A stretch of DNA of 64,000 bases. It comes from an uncultured Collinsella sp. Its GTDB lineage: Bacteria; Actinomycetota; Coriobacteriia; Coriobacteriales; Coriobacteriaceae. A program made the position numbers and the translations under genes. Location: positions 1 through 64,000 of the forward strand of contig CAAGCF010000023.1 of assembly GCA_900768265.1 (NCBI GenBank), in the 5' to 3' direction. A model generated the notes under the pieces. It had not been told where the DNA came from. It made no database searches and was given only the letters and a program-made list of their open reading frames with translations. This document shows, piece after piece, positions 50,861 through 62,675 of this stretch; the stretch's first letter is position 1, and every line of letters starts with the position of its first letter.

Positions 50861-53668
50861 TTATGCGCCGGCCGCAGCATCAGTCGTCGGCGTCGTCACG
50901 GTCGTTCCGGGCGCAATATAGCCGTATTCGAGCAACACCGAAAGCGCATGCTGCTTCCAGGTGGCAAGCTCTTCGTCATTATAGTTGTCGTGGGCCCATT
51001 CACTCATCGCGTCCTCGGCGTCTTGGGGCACCAGGTCCTGGCTGTCCGCCATCAAGTACAGGATGCCTAAGATGTCGAAGTCCTGCTTGGTCATCTCTTT
51101 CTTGTTTGATGTGCTGATGAGACCGTGATCGATGCCGTAGCGGCAGATATCGGTCAAAACGGTAACGAGACCCGTAGGAATCGGCGAGGCATCCTTCGCG
51201 GCAGCAGGCGCGGTGTCGTCAGTCACTGCAGTGGCATCGTCGCTCGCCGGAGCAGACTCGGCCGCGTTCGCATCGGAAGCGGCCTGCTCTCCCTGGGCAG
51301 GGGCCGTGCTATCCGTCGTTGCCGACGAATCCCCCGAAGAAACGGACGCAACGTTCACCGGTGTCTCGACCACGGTCGTCATCGGGTCGACCGGTGCGGG
51401 TGCGGCGACGACCTCGGCCCAATCGGAATACACGCCGTCAATAAAGGCGCGAACATGGAAGGTGCCCGGTTGCGAGATGGTCATCGTGCCGTCTGTCGCG
51501 ACCGAAATGCCCTTGCTCTCGAGCTCTTGGGCCTCCCAACTGCAGACCCTATCGACTTCCTTGCCCGTCGTGTCATAGACCGTAGCTGTCAGGCCTTCGA
51601 TGCCGTTAAGGTTCTCCTCGACGCCGACGACGGCCTGAGCCGAGCCCTCGAGTTTGATGCTGCCGTTAAACGGCTCGGGCGCCACGTCACTTACCTTATA
51701 TTTGTAGGCCGCGGCGTCGATCTCGTCATTGGTCGAGACATGCCCGTTCACGTCCACATAGGTATCCTCGGGGATAAAGTACTTTACGTAGGCGGTGCCG
51801 GCCTTTTTACCCACCACGACTTGCTCGTGGGTGACAGGGTCGGTCTGGATCTCGATGACGTCGGACTTGCATTCCTTGCCCTTTTTATCGACCACGCGCC
51901 AGTCGCCCGAAGACTTCACAAAGCCGTAGTAGTCAACATCGTCCTCGTCCCTTGCACGCACGCGATAGGAAGAGATGGGGTCTTCGTCTCCAACCGTAAG
52001 CCTTCGGGTCTTATCGGTCTGCAGCGAAACGAGAATCTTGGAGATGGGCTTAATAGGCTGCGGCGTACCCAACTGCGTATCGACCGTCACCGACTCAAAC
52101 GACAGATTGGAACCCGTAATGGACATGGGGTAGGTCGCGGCCATGTCATCGAGCACGTTACACGTGCGCGGGGCGCCGCCGTTGCGCGAAGGCACCTCGC
52201 GATCGGCCAGGACCGAATTCCAATCGATGGCGCGCACCATGTGGTTGTTGGTGCGATACGACCAGCTCGTGACGTTACCGGCGGTGGTATCGTAGCCGTC
52301 GTCGCCACGATGGGCGATAGAGCGCAGGAACAGGTTCTGCACGGCGTCGGTCGACTGATCGCCAAAGGTGGTGTAGAACGAGCGCTGGTCATAACCGGCG
52401 GTATGGAACTCCTGCACGGCGGCGTTGTCGTCGTAGCACTCGCCGTTCATGTTAAAGATAATCACGTCGAATGTCACGCCCACCGGCTGGTCATAGTCCT
52501 CGGAAAGCGTTGTGGTAGAACTCGTCTGCTTGCTATTGACCTGCGTGTGCGCCGGGATCGTCATATTGACGGTGACCGACTGATTGTCCGTTGTGGTGAT
52601 CGACTTTTCCTCGGTCTTGCTCGCCTCCCACAACTGGGACATCGTGGTTTCGGCCGAAAACGAGGTCTCGATCTCCTCGCTCGCAGTTGCGGGCACGCCC
52701 AGCGACTCCTTGAGGCTCACCGATGCGCCCCACGAGCCACCTTTGGAATACGATGCGGATTCAGAAGTGCTCGTGCCGACCGTCTCCTCGGTACCGCGGG
52801 CGAGCGTGATGCTCTGCGAGGCGTCCTCATAGCCGACGTTAAGTGCCGAGGTTACGAGCTCCTGCTCGGTCTTAGAATCAACAAAGGAATAGCCCGGCGC
52901 GTCCTCGGGCGCACAGTTAAGCTTGTTCACGCTGTTGAGCTGCTGAACTCTAAAGTTATAGAACGCGATGCCAAAGCCATTGAAATCGTACTGATAGGTG
53001 CCGCCGAGCTTGTCCACGCACGCGATGGTGGCATAGATAACGTCTTGTTCGCTCGTGTCTTGCGACAGGCCGTCAAGTGGCACATATTTACGAAAATCCT
53101 CGCCGGTCAGCTTGTGGCCGATGCAGTCGGCGATATCTTCGGTCAGGCGCTCATAGACCGCGTTCAGACCTTTCGCCGACGTCAGGCCACTTTGAATGGA
53201 CTTGTCGGCGCCGTCGGAATGCTCACCGTTGCCGCCCGAAAGCGCATCATACAGATAGATGTAGTGACCCTTACCGAAGTCCTTCTCAAAGCCCTTGCCG
53301 GCGTGGTCCCAGTACAAAAAGTCTTTGGAGTCGTCGCCTCCACCATAGCCAAGGATGTTATAGGCAAGCGATGCCCAGTTGGGCAGCACCTTTTTGACGG
53401 CGGCCGTGTAAAACGAGACGTTGTCGTACATCGAGGTACGGCCCTCGAGCTTGCCGTCATCGATATCTACAAACGTGCAGTCGCGATCGTTGACCGTAAT
53501 GGTAAGCGGGTTGACCACGTCACCATAGAGCTCGTCACGCGATTCATCTTGAAGGGCAAAACCGGCTGTCGGCATCCCGCAAAGCGCCGTGACCGCAACG
53601 ACCACCCAGCACAGGGTCATCTGCGCTCCCCAACGCGCTCGTTGCAAATACCTGGTCAGGTTTTTCAT
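50861..53668 (-). CDS. large secreted protein with aerolysin-like segment and Ig-like domains
   Basis: I do not recognise a named family for the full protein. From ATG 53668 (GGGAGGACTGCG upstream) it is 935 residues, with a Sec signal peptide (residues 1-38, hydrophobic core CWVVVAVTALCG, cleavage probably after GFA). Residues 40-275 are a unique domain. Residues 280-405 are Ser/Thr-rich with alternating polarity (ETVGTSTSESASYSKGGSWG), then SVTVNMTIPAHTQV and FDVIIFNM. This resembles the membrane-insertion module of aerolysin/ETX-MTX2 pore-forming proteins. Residues 540-660 and 668-757 look like bacterial Ig-like (Big) domains. An Ala/Thr/Asp-rich linker (758-828) and a helical C-terminal domain (830-915) follow. 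There is no LPXTG anchor. It stands alone between ppdK and rplS. Confidence 0.65.
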   Translation of the reverse strand: MKNLTRYLQRARWGAQMTLCWVVVAVTALCGMPTAGFALQDESRDELYGDVVNPLTITVNDRDCTFVDIDDGKLEGRTSMYDNVSFYTAAVKKVLPNWASLAYNILGYGGGDDSKDFLYWDHAGKGFEKDFGKGHYIYLYDALSGGNGEHSDGADKSIQSGLTSAKGLNAVYERLTEDIADCIGHKLTGEDFRKYVPLDGLSQDTSEQDVIYATIACVDKLGGTYQYDFNGFGIAFYNFRVQQLNSVNKLNCAPEDAPGYSFVDSKTEQELVTSALNVGYEDASQSITLARGTEETVGTSTSESASYSKGGSWGASVSLKESLGVPATASEEIETSFSAETTMSQLWEASKTEEKSITTTDNQSVTVNMTIPAHTQVNSKQTSSTTTLSEDYDQPVGVTFDVIIFNMNGECYDDNAAVQEFHTAGYDQRSFYTTFGDQSTDAVQNLFLRSIAHRGDDGYDTTAGNVTSWSYRTNNHMVRAIDWNSVLADREVPSRNGGAPRTCNVLDDMAATYPMSITGSNLSFESVTVDTQLGTPQPIKPISKILVSLQTDKTRRLTVGDEDPISSYRVRARDEDDVDYYGFVKSSGDWRVVDKKGKECKSDVIEIQTDPVTHEQVVVGKKAGTAYVKYFIPEDTYVDVNGHVSTNDEIDAAAYKYKVSDVAPEPFNGSIKLEGSAQAVVGVEENLNGIEGLTATVYDTTGKEVDRVCSWEAQELESKGISVATDGTMTISQPGTFHVRAFIDGVYSDWAEVVAAPAPVDPMTTVVETPVNVASVSSGDSSATTDSTAPAQGEQAASDANAAESAPASDDATAVTDDTAPAAAKDASPIPTGLVTVLTDICRYGIDHGLISTSNKKEMTKQDFDILGILYLMADSQDLVPQDAEDAMSEWAHDNYNDEELATWKQHALSVLLEYGYIAPGTTVTTPTTDAAAGA

Positions 53669-53707
53669 CGCAGTCCTCCCGTCAGTTGCCAATGTATTGA
53701 ACCAACG

Positions 53708-53745
53708 TAAAACGCCGCCGCGTCCGCAGGGGGCGCGACGGCGCG
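53708..53745 (-). terminator. probable terminator of ppdK
   Basis: Minus-strand CGCCGTCGCG and CGCGGCGGCG form a nearly perfect stem followed by TTTTACG, about 40 bases after the ppdK stop codon and just upstream of the secreted-protein gene. Confidence 0.6.
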
Positions 53746-53783
53746 AAGGGGGGCATAAAAGGCGCAAATGGAACGCGAGTCAG

Positions 53784-56534
<2,751 letters not shown>

Positions 56535-56656
56535 GATACTTCCCCTTCCATGCGCTCTCGCGCACGACCGTGGTAACGAATCGACCCGCCGGATGCGGGC
56601 CGTGAGGGAACTATACGGCGGGATTTGAACGGGCTTGAGCAGAGGATGCGCGGTTT

Positions 56657-56704
56657 GGTAAACGTGCTAAAACCTGCGGTAAACGGTAGGTAAAGGTGGT
56701 TACC
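56657..56704. repeat. GGTAAA direct repeats upstream of ppdK
   Basis: GGTAAAC at 56657, GGTAAAC at 56678, GGTAAAG at 56689 and GGTTACC at 56698 lie 21, 11 and 9 bases apart, close to whole helical turns. They fall in the 299-base gap between ppsR and ppdK. Nothing else in that gap can be named with confidence. They could be operator sites. Confidence 0.4.
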
Positions 56705-56833
56705 TTATGAAGATACCACTACAATAAATTAGCAGGTCAAATGTAGGTTTCTTGCTAAATCGCTTTACCAAAACCAGTCAATTTGAGACGGGGCATTTTA
56801 ATCACCGTCCCCGAAAAATTATCCCAGAAAGGA

Positions 56834-57709
56834 CTACTGCTGTTGAGCGCGGCGGCCGGCACGGCGGGCCCTAGCTTCCTGGATCTCTTCGAGGTGAGCG
56901 ATGATCTCGGAGGCACTCTCCTCAATCGCCTTGCCGTCGGTGCGTACCACAAAGCAACCCAGACGTTTCATGAGGGCGCGAGCCTCCTCGAGCTCACTGC
57001 GTACACTCTCGGGCTCGGCATAGGAGCCCGCAACGGCACGGGCATAGTCGTCGCCCAGGCGGCTATCGCGAATCTCGGAAATCACATCGACGGTCGAAAT
57101 CAGACCGAAAAGACGCATCGGATCGACCTCGTAAATCGACTTGGGCGGCTCCATACCGTGCGCCAGCGGAACATTGGCGACCTTATAGCCCTGATAGGCC
57201 AAATACATCGACAGCGGCGTCTTGGATGTGCGTGACACGCCCAGCAGCACGATATCGGCACCCGACAGATCATCGCAGCCACGTCCGTCATCGTGCTCAA
57301 CGAAATACTCCATAGCCTCGATACGATGGAAATAGCGATCGTCGGTCTTGTGAATCACGCCCGCAACGCCCTTGGGCGGCATACCGATGAGGGACGACAG
57401 CACCGCGAGCGACGGCCCGATCAGGTCGACCGAGCGAATATGCAGCATGCCCAAGTAGTCGAGCACGCGAGCACGAAGCCCCGGGTCGACGATGGTATGG
57501 AACACGGCGACATCGCGATGGTCGGCATCGACTCGCGGGCCCACAAACGACTTGACCTGCTCCACCGAGGTCACCTTAGGCAGACGTAAAACACGAAAAG
57601 CCCCTTCATCAAATTGCCCGGACGCCGCAAGCACCACCTCACAAGCAGTATCACCGAGCGAGTCGGAGATAACGATAACGGTGGGACGAGCGGTGACCGG
57701 GCAATCCAT
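56834..57709 (-). CDS. ppsR: PPDK regulatory protein (kinase/pyrophosphorylase)
   Basis: The PDRP/DUF299 family inactivates pyruvate phosphate dikinase (or PEP synthase) by ADP-dependent threonine phosphorylation and reactivates it by phosphate-dependent removal. The 291 residues contain VIVISDSLGDTACEVV at the N-terminus, the P-loop-like GVSRTSKTPLSMYLAYQGYKVANVPL near residue 158, and DPMRLFGL. ATG 57709 has AAGGAGCCCCGC upstream. Its target ppdK is the next gene downstream, so PPDK rather than PEP synthase is the likely substrate. It directly follows glyS. Confidence 0.95.
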   Translation of the reverse strand: MDCPVTARPTVIVISDSLGDTACEVVLAASGQFDEGAFRVLRLPKVTSVEQVKSFVGPRVDADHRDVAVFHTIVDPGLRARVLDYLGMLHIRSVDLIGPSLAVLSSLIGMPPKGVAGVIHKTDDRYFHRIEAMEYFVEHDDGRGCDDLSGADIVLLGVSRTSKTPLSMYLAYQGYKVANVPLAHGMEPPKSIYEVDPMRLFGLISTVDVISEIRDSRLGDDYARAVAGSYAEPESVRSELEEARALMKRLGCFVVRTDGKAIEESASEIIAHLEEIQEARARRAGRRAQQQ

Positions 57710-57743
57710 GCGGGGCTCCTTTTACGCTTATGCGCAGGCTAGC

Positions 57744-59840
57744 TTACTTTTTGCGGGCAAGCTCACCAATGTTGGCGATGCCGGAGAAAACGGCCTCGAA
57801 GCGGTTGAGCAGCTTAAGGCGATTATCGCGAAGCTGTTCGTCCTTGTCCATGACCATAACCTCGTCAAAGAAACGGTCGATGGGGGCACGCAGGGCGGCC
57901 AGAGCGGCAAACGCGGCAGGGTAATCCTCGGCAGCAAGGGCGGCATCGACAGCGGTCTGAGCGGACTCGGAGGCGTCGGCAAGCGCAAGCTCGACCTCGC
58001 CCATCAGGCTGCGGTCGTACTCCACACCCAGCTCGGGCTTGGAGATATGCGCGGCTCGGGCGTAGGCAGTCGCCAGGTTGTCGAAGGTCTCGGCGTCGTT
58101 CTTGCGGGCCTCGTCGAGGGCGGCGCAGCGGGCGAAGAAGACCGACGGGGCAATGATGTGCACCGCGGATACGGCGGCGACGGTATCGGCCGGGATCTTC
58201 TCGTCACGGGCCATGCTCACCAGACGACCGTGGAAGAAGTCGCGGACCTGCTGGGCAACCTCGGCGGCGTCAAACTCAATGCCCTGCTCGCTATAGAGCT
58301 CGAGCGCAAAGTCGATGAGCGACGTGGGGTCAATCGGCAGACGGTCGCGCAGGATGTTGATGATGCCGATGGCGGCGCGACGCAGCGCGTACGGGTCGGA
58401 AGAGCCAGTCGGGGGCTCGCCGATAGCAAAAATACCGGCAATGGTATCGAGCTTGTCGGCGCAGGCCACGATGCAGCCAGCGGTGCCCTCGGGCAGCTCG
58501 TCGCCGGCAAAGCGGGGACGATAATGATCGCGGATAGCATGAGCGACCTCGTCGTTCTCCCCCATCGCCATGGCGTAGTAACCGCCCATCACACCCTGCT
58601 GGCTCGTGAACTCGACGACGGCGTTGGACACCAGGTCGGCCTTGCACAGGTGAGCGGCGCGGCCGGCATCGGCGGCCAGGTGGGCACCCAGGTGAGCCTC
58701 GCGGGCAATAGCGAGCGCGAGCTGCTCAATACGCTCGGACTTAGAGAGCACGCTGCCGAGCTTCTCCTGGAAGGCGACCTTGGCCAGGCGCTCACGGAAC
58801 TCATCGAGGGAGATCTTCAGATCCTCCTCGTAGAAGAACTTGGCGTCGTCCAGGCGGGCGCGCACGACACGCTCATTGCCGTCGATCACGCGCTCGGCAT
58901 TCTCGGGCTTGCTGTTGGAGACGACCACGAACTCACGCGTCAGCTTGCCCTCGCCGTCATAAATCGGGAAGTAGCGCTGGTTGGTGAGCATAGACTCACA
59001 GATGATCTCGTGCGGGACCTTGAGGAACTCCTCATCGAAGGTACCGACGAGCACCGTCGGCCACTCGCAGAGGTTGATGACCTCCTCGAAGACCTTCTTG
59101 GGCGTATCGACGTGGCAGCCAGGACGGGCGGCCTCGACCTCGGCGATACCGGCAAGGATGGCCTCACGACGGCGCTCGGCAGAAAGCACGCCGGCGTCCT
59201 CGAGCACCTGCTCGTAAACAGCGGGGCTGGCGACCACATGGTCACCGGGGCCCAGGACGCGATGGCCGCGCGTGGTGTTGCCACTCGTCACGTCGGCAAA
59301 CGACACGGGCACGACGTCCTCGCCCAAAAGGCAGCAGATCCAGCGGACCGGACGCACGAACGTGGCGTGCTCGTGGCCCCAGCGCTGAGAACGGTAGTTG
59401 GGCCACTGCAGGCCGGCGATGGTCTTCTCGCACAGGGCCGTCAGGATGGGGGTAGCCGGCGCGGAGGGAATGTTCTTCTCGGCAAAGACGTACTCTCGGC
59501 CGTCGGTGTCCTCGCGACGAACCAGATTCTCGGCAGCCACACCGCACTTGCGGGCGAAGCCCTGGGCGGCCTTGGTGGCGTTACCGTCAGCGTCGAAGGC
59601 GATGTTGGCCGCGGGGCCGCGCTTGACCTCGTGAACCTCATCAGTCGTGGTGGCGACGTCGGCAACGAGCGCAGCCAGGCGACGCGGGCTCGAGATCACA
59701 CGGACCTCGCCGTGGGCCAGACCGGCCTCGTCGAGACCCTTGGCGATCATGGTGCCAAGCTGCTTGACGGCATTGTTCAACGGTGCGGAGGGCATTTCCT
59801 CCGTACCAATTTCAAACAGGAAATCCTTAGCGTCTGCCAT
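57744..59840 (-). CDS. glyS: glycyl-tRNA synthetase beta subunit
   Basis: This is the beta subunit of the two-subunit bacterial GlyRS, which binds and helps position tRNA-Gly. The 698 residues start FLFEIGTEEMPSAPLNNAVKQLG (family signature). They include the B3/4-like and HD-like central parts (REAHLGAHLAADAGRAAHLCKADLVSNAVVEFTSQQGVMGGYYA) and a C-terminal DALR-type anticodon domain. ATG 59840 follows glyQ by three bases, so the subunits are coupled. Confidence 0.97.
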   Translation of the reverse strand: MADAKDFLFEIGTEEMPSAPLNNAVKQLGTMIAKGLDEAGLAHGEVRVISSPRRLAALVADVATTTDEVHEVKRGPAANIAFDADGNATKAAQGFARKCGVAAENLVRREDTDGREYVFAEKNIPSAPATPILTALCEKTIAGLQWPNYRSQRWGHEHATFVRPVRWICCLLGEDVVPVSFADVTSGNTTRGHRVLGPGDHVVASPAVYEQVLEDAGVLSAERRREAILAGIAEVEAARPGCHVDTPKKVFEEVINLCEWPTVLVGTFDEEFLKVPHEIICESMLTNQRYFPIYDGEGKLTREFVVVSNSKPENAERVIDGNERVVRARLDDAKFFYEEDLKISLDEFRERLAKVAFQEKLGSVLSKSERIEQLALAIAREAHLGAHLAADAGRAAHLCKADLVSNAVVEFTSQQGVMGGYYAMAMGENDEVAHAIRDHYRPRFAGDELPEGTAGCIVACADKLDTIAGIFAIGEPPTGSSDPYALRRAAIGIINILRDRLPIDPTSLIDFALELYSEQGIEFDAAEVAQQVRDFFHGRLVSMARDEKIPADTVAAVSAVHIIAPSVFFARCAALDEARKNDAETFDNLATAYARAAHISKPELGVEYDRSLMGEVELALADASESAQTAVDAALAAEDYPAAFAALAALRAPIDRFFDEVMVMDKDEQLRDNRLKLLNRFEAVFSGIANIGELARKK

Positions 59841-59843
59841 GGC

Positions 59844-60755
59844 TTACGCCACCTCGCCTTCCTGGTCGGCATTCTCGTTGACTCCGGCGACCTCGGCCAT
59901 ATAGGCCTCGCAGCACGCCTTGGCGACGGCGCGGACGCGCAGGATGTAGTTGGCGCGCTCGACTGCGGACAGCGCACCGCGGGCATCAAGCAGGTTGAAG
60001 GCATGGCTGCACTTCATGACGCAGTCGTACGCCGGCAGCGGTAGCTTGCGCTCCAGGCAGGAGTGGCACTCGGCCTCGTAGTCATCAAACTTCTGACGCA
60101 TCATCTCGACGTTGGCGACCTCAAAGTTGTAGGCACTGAACTCGCGCTCGTTCTCCAGGAACACGTCGCCGTAGGTCATGGGCGTGCCGTCGGGCAGGTA
60201 GCTCCACACCAAGTCGTAAACCGAGTTGACGCCCTGGGCGTACATGGCGATACGCTCCAGGCCATAGGTGATCTCGACGGGCACGGGGTCGACCTCGATG
60301 CCGCCCACCTGCTGGAAGTACGTAAACTGCGTGACCTCCATGCCGTTGAGCCAGACCTCCCAGCCAAGGCCCCAGGCACCGAGCGTCGGGCTCTCCCAGT
60401 CGTCCTCGACAAAGCGGACGTCATGGTCGTTGGGGTCCAGGCCAATGGCGGCCAGCGAACCCAGGTAGAGCTCCTGGGCGTTGACCGGCGAGGGCTTGAT
60501 GAGCACCTGGAACTGATAGTAGTGCTGCATGCGGTTGGGGTTCTCGCCGTAGCGGCCGTCGGCGGGACGGCGGCAGGGCTGCGCATAGCAGGTGCGCCAC
60601 TCGGCGGGACCGAGCGAGCGCAGCGTGGTCGCGGTATGGAAGGTACCGGCACCGACCTCGGAGTCATAGGGCTGCATAATGACGCAGCCCTGCTCGCCCC
60701 AGTACTGCTGGAGGCGCAGGATGATGTCTTGGAAGGAAAGCGATGAAGCGTTCAT
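59844..60755 (-). CDS. glyQ: glycyl-tRNA synthetase alpha subunit
   Basis: This is the catalytic class II alpha subunit of tetrameric GlyRS. The 303 residues contain FQDIILRLQQYWGEQGCVIMQPYDSEVGAGTFHTATTLRSLGP, PCRRPADGRYGENPNRMQHYYQFQV, and the motif-3 region GLERIAMYAQG. ATG 60755 has a weak AGAGGC site. The 60-base gap to lepB holds TATAGT on the minus strand (60807-60802), a possible -10, and is too short for a T-box. Confidence 0.97.
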   Translation of the reverse strand: MNASSLSFQDIILRLQQYWGEQGCVIMQPYDSEVGAGTFHTATTLRSLGPAEWRTCYAQPCRRPADGRYGENPNRMQHYYQFQVLIKPSPVNAQELYLGSLAAIGLDPNDHDVRFVEDDWESPTLGAWGLGWEVWLNGMEVTQFTYFQQVGGIEVDPVPVEITYGLERIAMYAQGVNSVYDLVWSYLPDGTPMTYGDVFLENEREFSAYNFEVANVEMMRQKFDDYEAECHSCLERKLPLPAYDCVMKCSHAFNLLDARGALSAVERANYILRVRAVAKACCEAYMAEVAGVNENADQEGEVA

Positions 60756-60814
60756 GCCTCTAATATCCCCTCGTCGAAACGATTACACGGTTAGGTACTG
60801 TACTATAGCGGTTT

Positions 60815-61378
60815 TTAGTCGATAGCGCCGATACGGTTGAGCGGCCAGTAGCGCACAAGTGCAACGGCTATCAAGTCGGAGCGGTCGACCGGGCCAAAGT
60901 AGCGGGAGTCGGCAGAGTTCTCGCGGTTGTCGCCCATCACCCACACACAGTCGTCAGGGACGGTGTAGGGATAGCTCACCTGAGCGCCGGGGGCTTGGAC
61001 CGAAAGCGGCCAGCTCATGCCGGTCGTATAGTCTTCGTCGAGCGCCTGGTCGTCGACGACAACCTTGCCGTCCTGCAGGTCGACCGTCTGACCGGCCGTG
61101 GCGATGACGCGCTTTACCAGCACGTCATGCTCGGACGTGGCATCGGGGTTGTGGAACACCACGATATCGCCTTGCTTGACGGGCTGCCCAAGCTCGAGGC
61201 TGACCTTTTGCGCCAGGATCTGGTCGCCAATCTCGATCGTGGACTCCATGGAACCGGTAGGCACCACAAAGGGTTCGACCACAAACGAGCGAATCAAAAA
61301 GGTGGCGACCAGTGCGATCGCGACGACCACGATCCACTCAAACGCGCCCTTTAGCACGGAATGCTGCGATGGAACCAT
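60815..61378 (-). CDS. lepB: signal peptidase I
   Basis: This membrane serine protease removes Sec signal peptides. The 187 residues have one N-terminal transmembrane helix (about 9-31), the catalytic serine motif PTGSMESTIEIGD, the general-base lysine in LVKRVIATAGQTV, and the C-terminal GDNRENSADSRYFGPV. ATG 61378 has GAGGAGTGAGA upstream; a longer in-frame start lies within trmD. It closes the rpsP-khpA-rimM-trmD-lepB group. It would process the secreted protein encoded at 50861-53668. Confidence 0.96.
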   Translation of the reverse strand: MVPSQHSVLKGAFEWIVVVAIALVATFLIRSFVVEPFVVPTGSMESTIEIGDQILAQKVSLELGQPVKQGDIVVFHNPDATSEHDVLVKRVIATAGQTVDLQDGKVVVDDQALDEDYTTGMSWPLSVQAPGAQVSYPYTVPDDCVWVMGDNRENSADSRYFGPVDRSDLIAVALVRYWPLNRIGAID

Positions 61379-61380
61379 TC

Positions 61381-62139
61381 TCACTCCTCGCTCTGTGAAT
61401 ACGAAGCGTCCAGGATCTCCTGCGCGTACGCGCGCTCCTCTACCGTAAGTCGTGCCGTCTCGATAAGATCGGGACGCCAACGACAGGTACGCTCGATGGC
61501 GTTTTTGCGACGCCAGGCATCGACCTTGGCATGGTCGCCGCTTACGAGCACTGGAGGCACGCCCTCGCCATTGAACTCGGCGGGGCGGGTGTACTGCGCG
61601 TACTCGAGCAGGCCACCGTCCTCGGCGGTCGAGAAAGACTCGTCCACGTTGCTCATCTCGTCGCCCAAGGCTCCGGGAATGAGCCGTACGACGGCATCGG
61701 CCACGACCATAGCGGGCAGCTCGCCGCCTGTGAGCACGTAGTCGCCGATCGACAGACGCTCATCGGCATACGCATATGCGCGCTCGTCGACGCCCTCGTA
61801 ACGGCTGCACACAAACAGCAGGCGCTCGCTTTTGAGCAGGCGCTCGGCCACATGCTGCGTAAAGGGCTCCCCGCAGGGGGTGAAGAACACCACGGTGGGC
61901 TTGGGACCCTCGGAGCTGATGGCCTCGATTGCCTCGGCAATGGGCTCGACCTTCATGAGCATGCCCTGCCCGCCGCCATACGGCTCGTCATCGACGGTGC
62001 GATGGCGGTCGTGCGTCCAGTCGCGCAGGTTATACGCCTTAAAATCAAAAAGGCCGGCCTTGCGGGCGCGGCCCAAAATCGACGTGGACATGACGGGCTC
62101 AAACATCTCGGGAAAGACCGAAAGGGTCTCAATCAGCAT
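61381..62139 (-). CDS. trmD: tRNA (guanine-N1-)-methyltransferase
   Basis: TrmD makes m1G37 in tRNA and prevents frameshifting. The 252 residues show the SPOUT knot: LSVFPEMFEPVMSTSILGRARKAGL, DDEPYGGGQGMLMK, SRYEGVDER and the SAM-binding IGDYVLTGGELPAMVVADAVVRLIPG. ATG 62139 has GGGAGGACAGC upstream. It follows rimM by 10 bases. Confidence 0.98.
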   Translation of the reverse strand: MLIETLSVFPEMFEPVMSTSILGRARKAGLFDFKAYNLRDWTHDRHRTVDDEPYGGGQGMLMKVEPIAEAIEAISSEGPKPTVVFFTPCGEPFTQHVAERLLKSERLLFVCSRYEGVDERAYAYADERLSIGDYVLTGGELPAMVVADAVVRLIPGALGDEMSNVDESFSTAEDGGLLEYAQYTRPAEFNGEGVPPVLVSGDHAKVDAWRRKNAIERTCRWRPDLIETARLTVEERAYAQEILDASYSQSEE

Positions 62140-62149
62140 GCTGTCCTCC

Positions 62150-62671
62150 CTACTTGTCCATATCGATCAAGCCATCCATAACGTGGACGGAAATTGTTCC
62201 TGTGTCGGAAAGATCGAGCACAACCTGCTCGATCACGGGAATCAGAACCTCGCCGTACCGATCGCCCTCGACAACCCAAACATCGTTGGCGGGCGTCGAC
62301 ATGATCTCGACAATCGTACCGAGCGAGCCAAAGCGCTCATCGACCACCTCGCGACCCATAAGGTCGGTATAGGCGGCGTCGAGCGAATCGAGCTCGAAGT
62401 CGTCACGATTGGCCAGCACATAGCATCCGGTGATGCCCTCAGCGGCCGTCAAGTCATCAATGCCCTCAAACGAGACCAGATCGCCATCGCCCGTATCGGT
62501 GACGGACACGACCGTGCAAAAACGGTCGCGCTTGAGCGCCGGCGGCGTCAAGGCGACACGCATACCCGGCTCCAATACAGAAGGAAGCCCCCGCAGCGGC
62601 TGCGCGAGGACCTCCCCCTTCCTTCCGTGCGGCTTGACCACACGGGCGATGTTTTTGTACTGGGACCTCAA
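62150..62671 (-). CDS. rimM: ribosome maturation factor RimM
   Basis: RimM binds S19 and assists 30S head assembly. The 173 residues contain the N-terminal beta-barrel (IARVVKPHGRKGEVLAQPL) and the PRC-barrel (YTDLMGREVVDERFGSLGTIVEIMSTPANDVWVV, then EVLIPVIEQVV). The start is TTG 62671 next to the khpA stop. There is no ATG option, and the family begins here. rpsP-khpA-rimM-trmD is the conserved order. Confidence 0.95.
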   Translation of the reverse strand: MRSQYKNIARVVKPHGRKGEVLAQPLRGLPSVLEPGMRVALTPPALKRDRFCTVVSVTDTGDGDLVSFEGIDDLTAAEGITGCYVLANRDDFELDSLDAAYTDLMGREVVDERFGSLGTIVEIMSTPANDVWVVEGDRYGEVLIPVIEQVVLDLSDTGTISVHVMDGLIDMDK

Positions 62672-62675
62672 GGTC

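Noticed and set aside
56788..56815. Terminator of ppsR at GACGG...CCGTC
   Set aside because: Only five base pairs form and no T-run follows on the minus strand; it is more likely part of the degenerate repeat reported for this spot.
60756..60814. T-box leader for glyQS (and for proS)
   Set aside because: The gap upstream of glyQ is about 60 bases and proS abuts ispG, so neither has room for a T-box.
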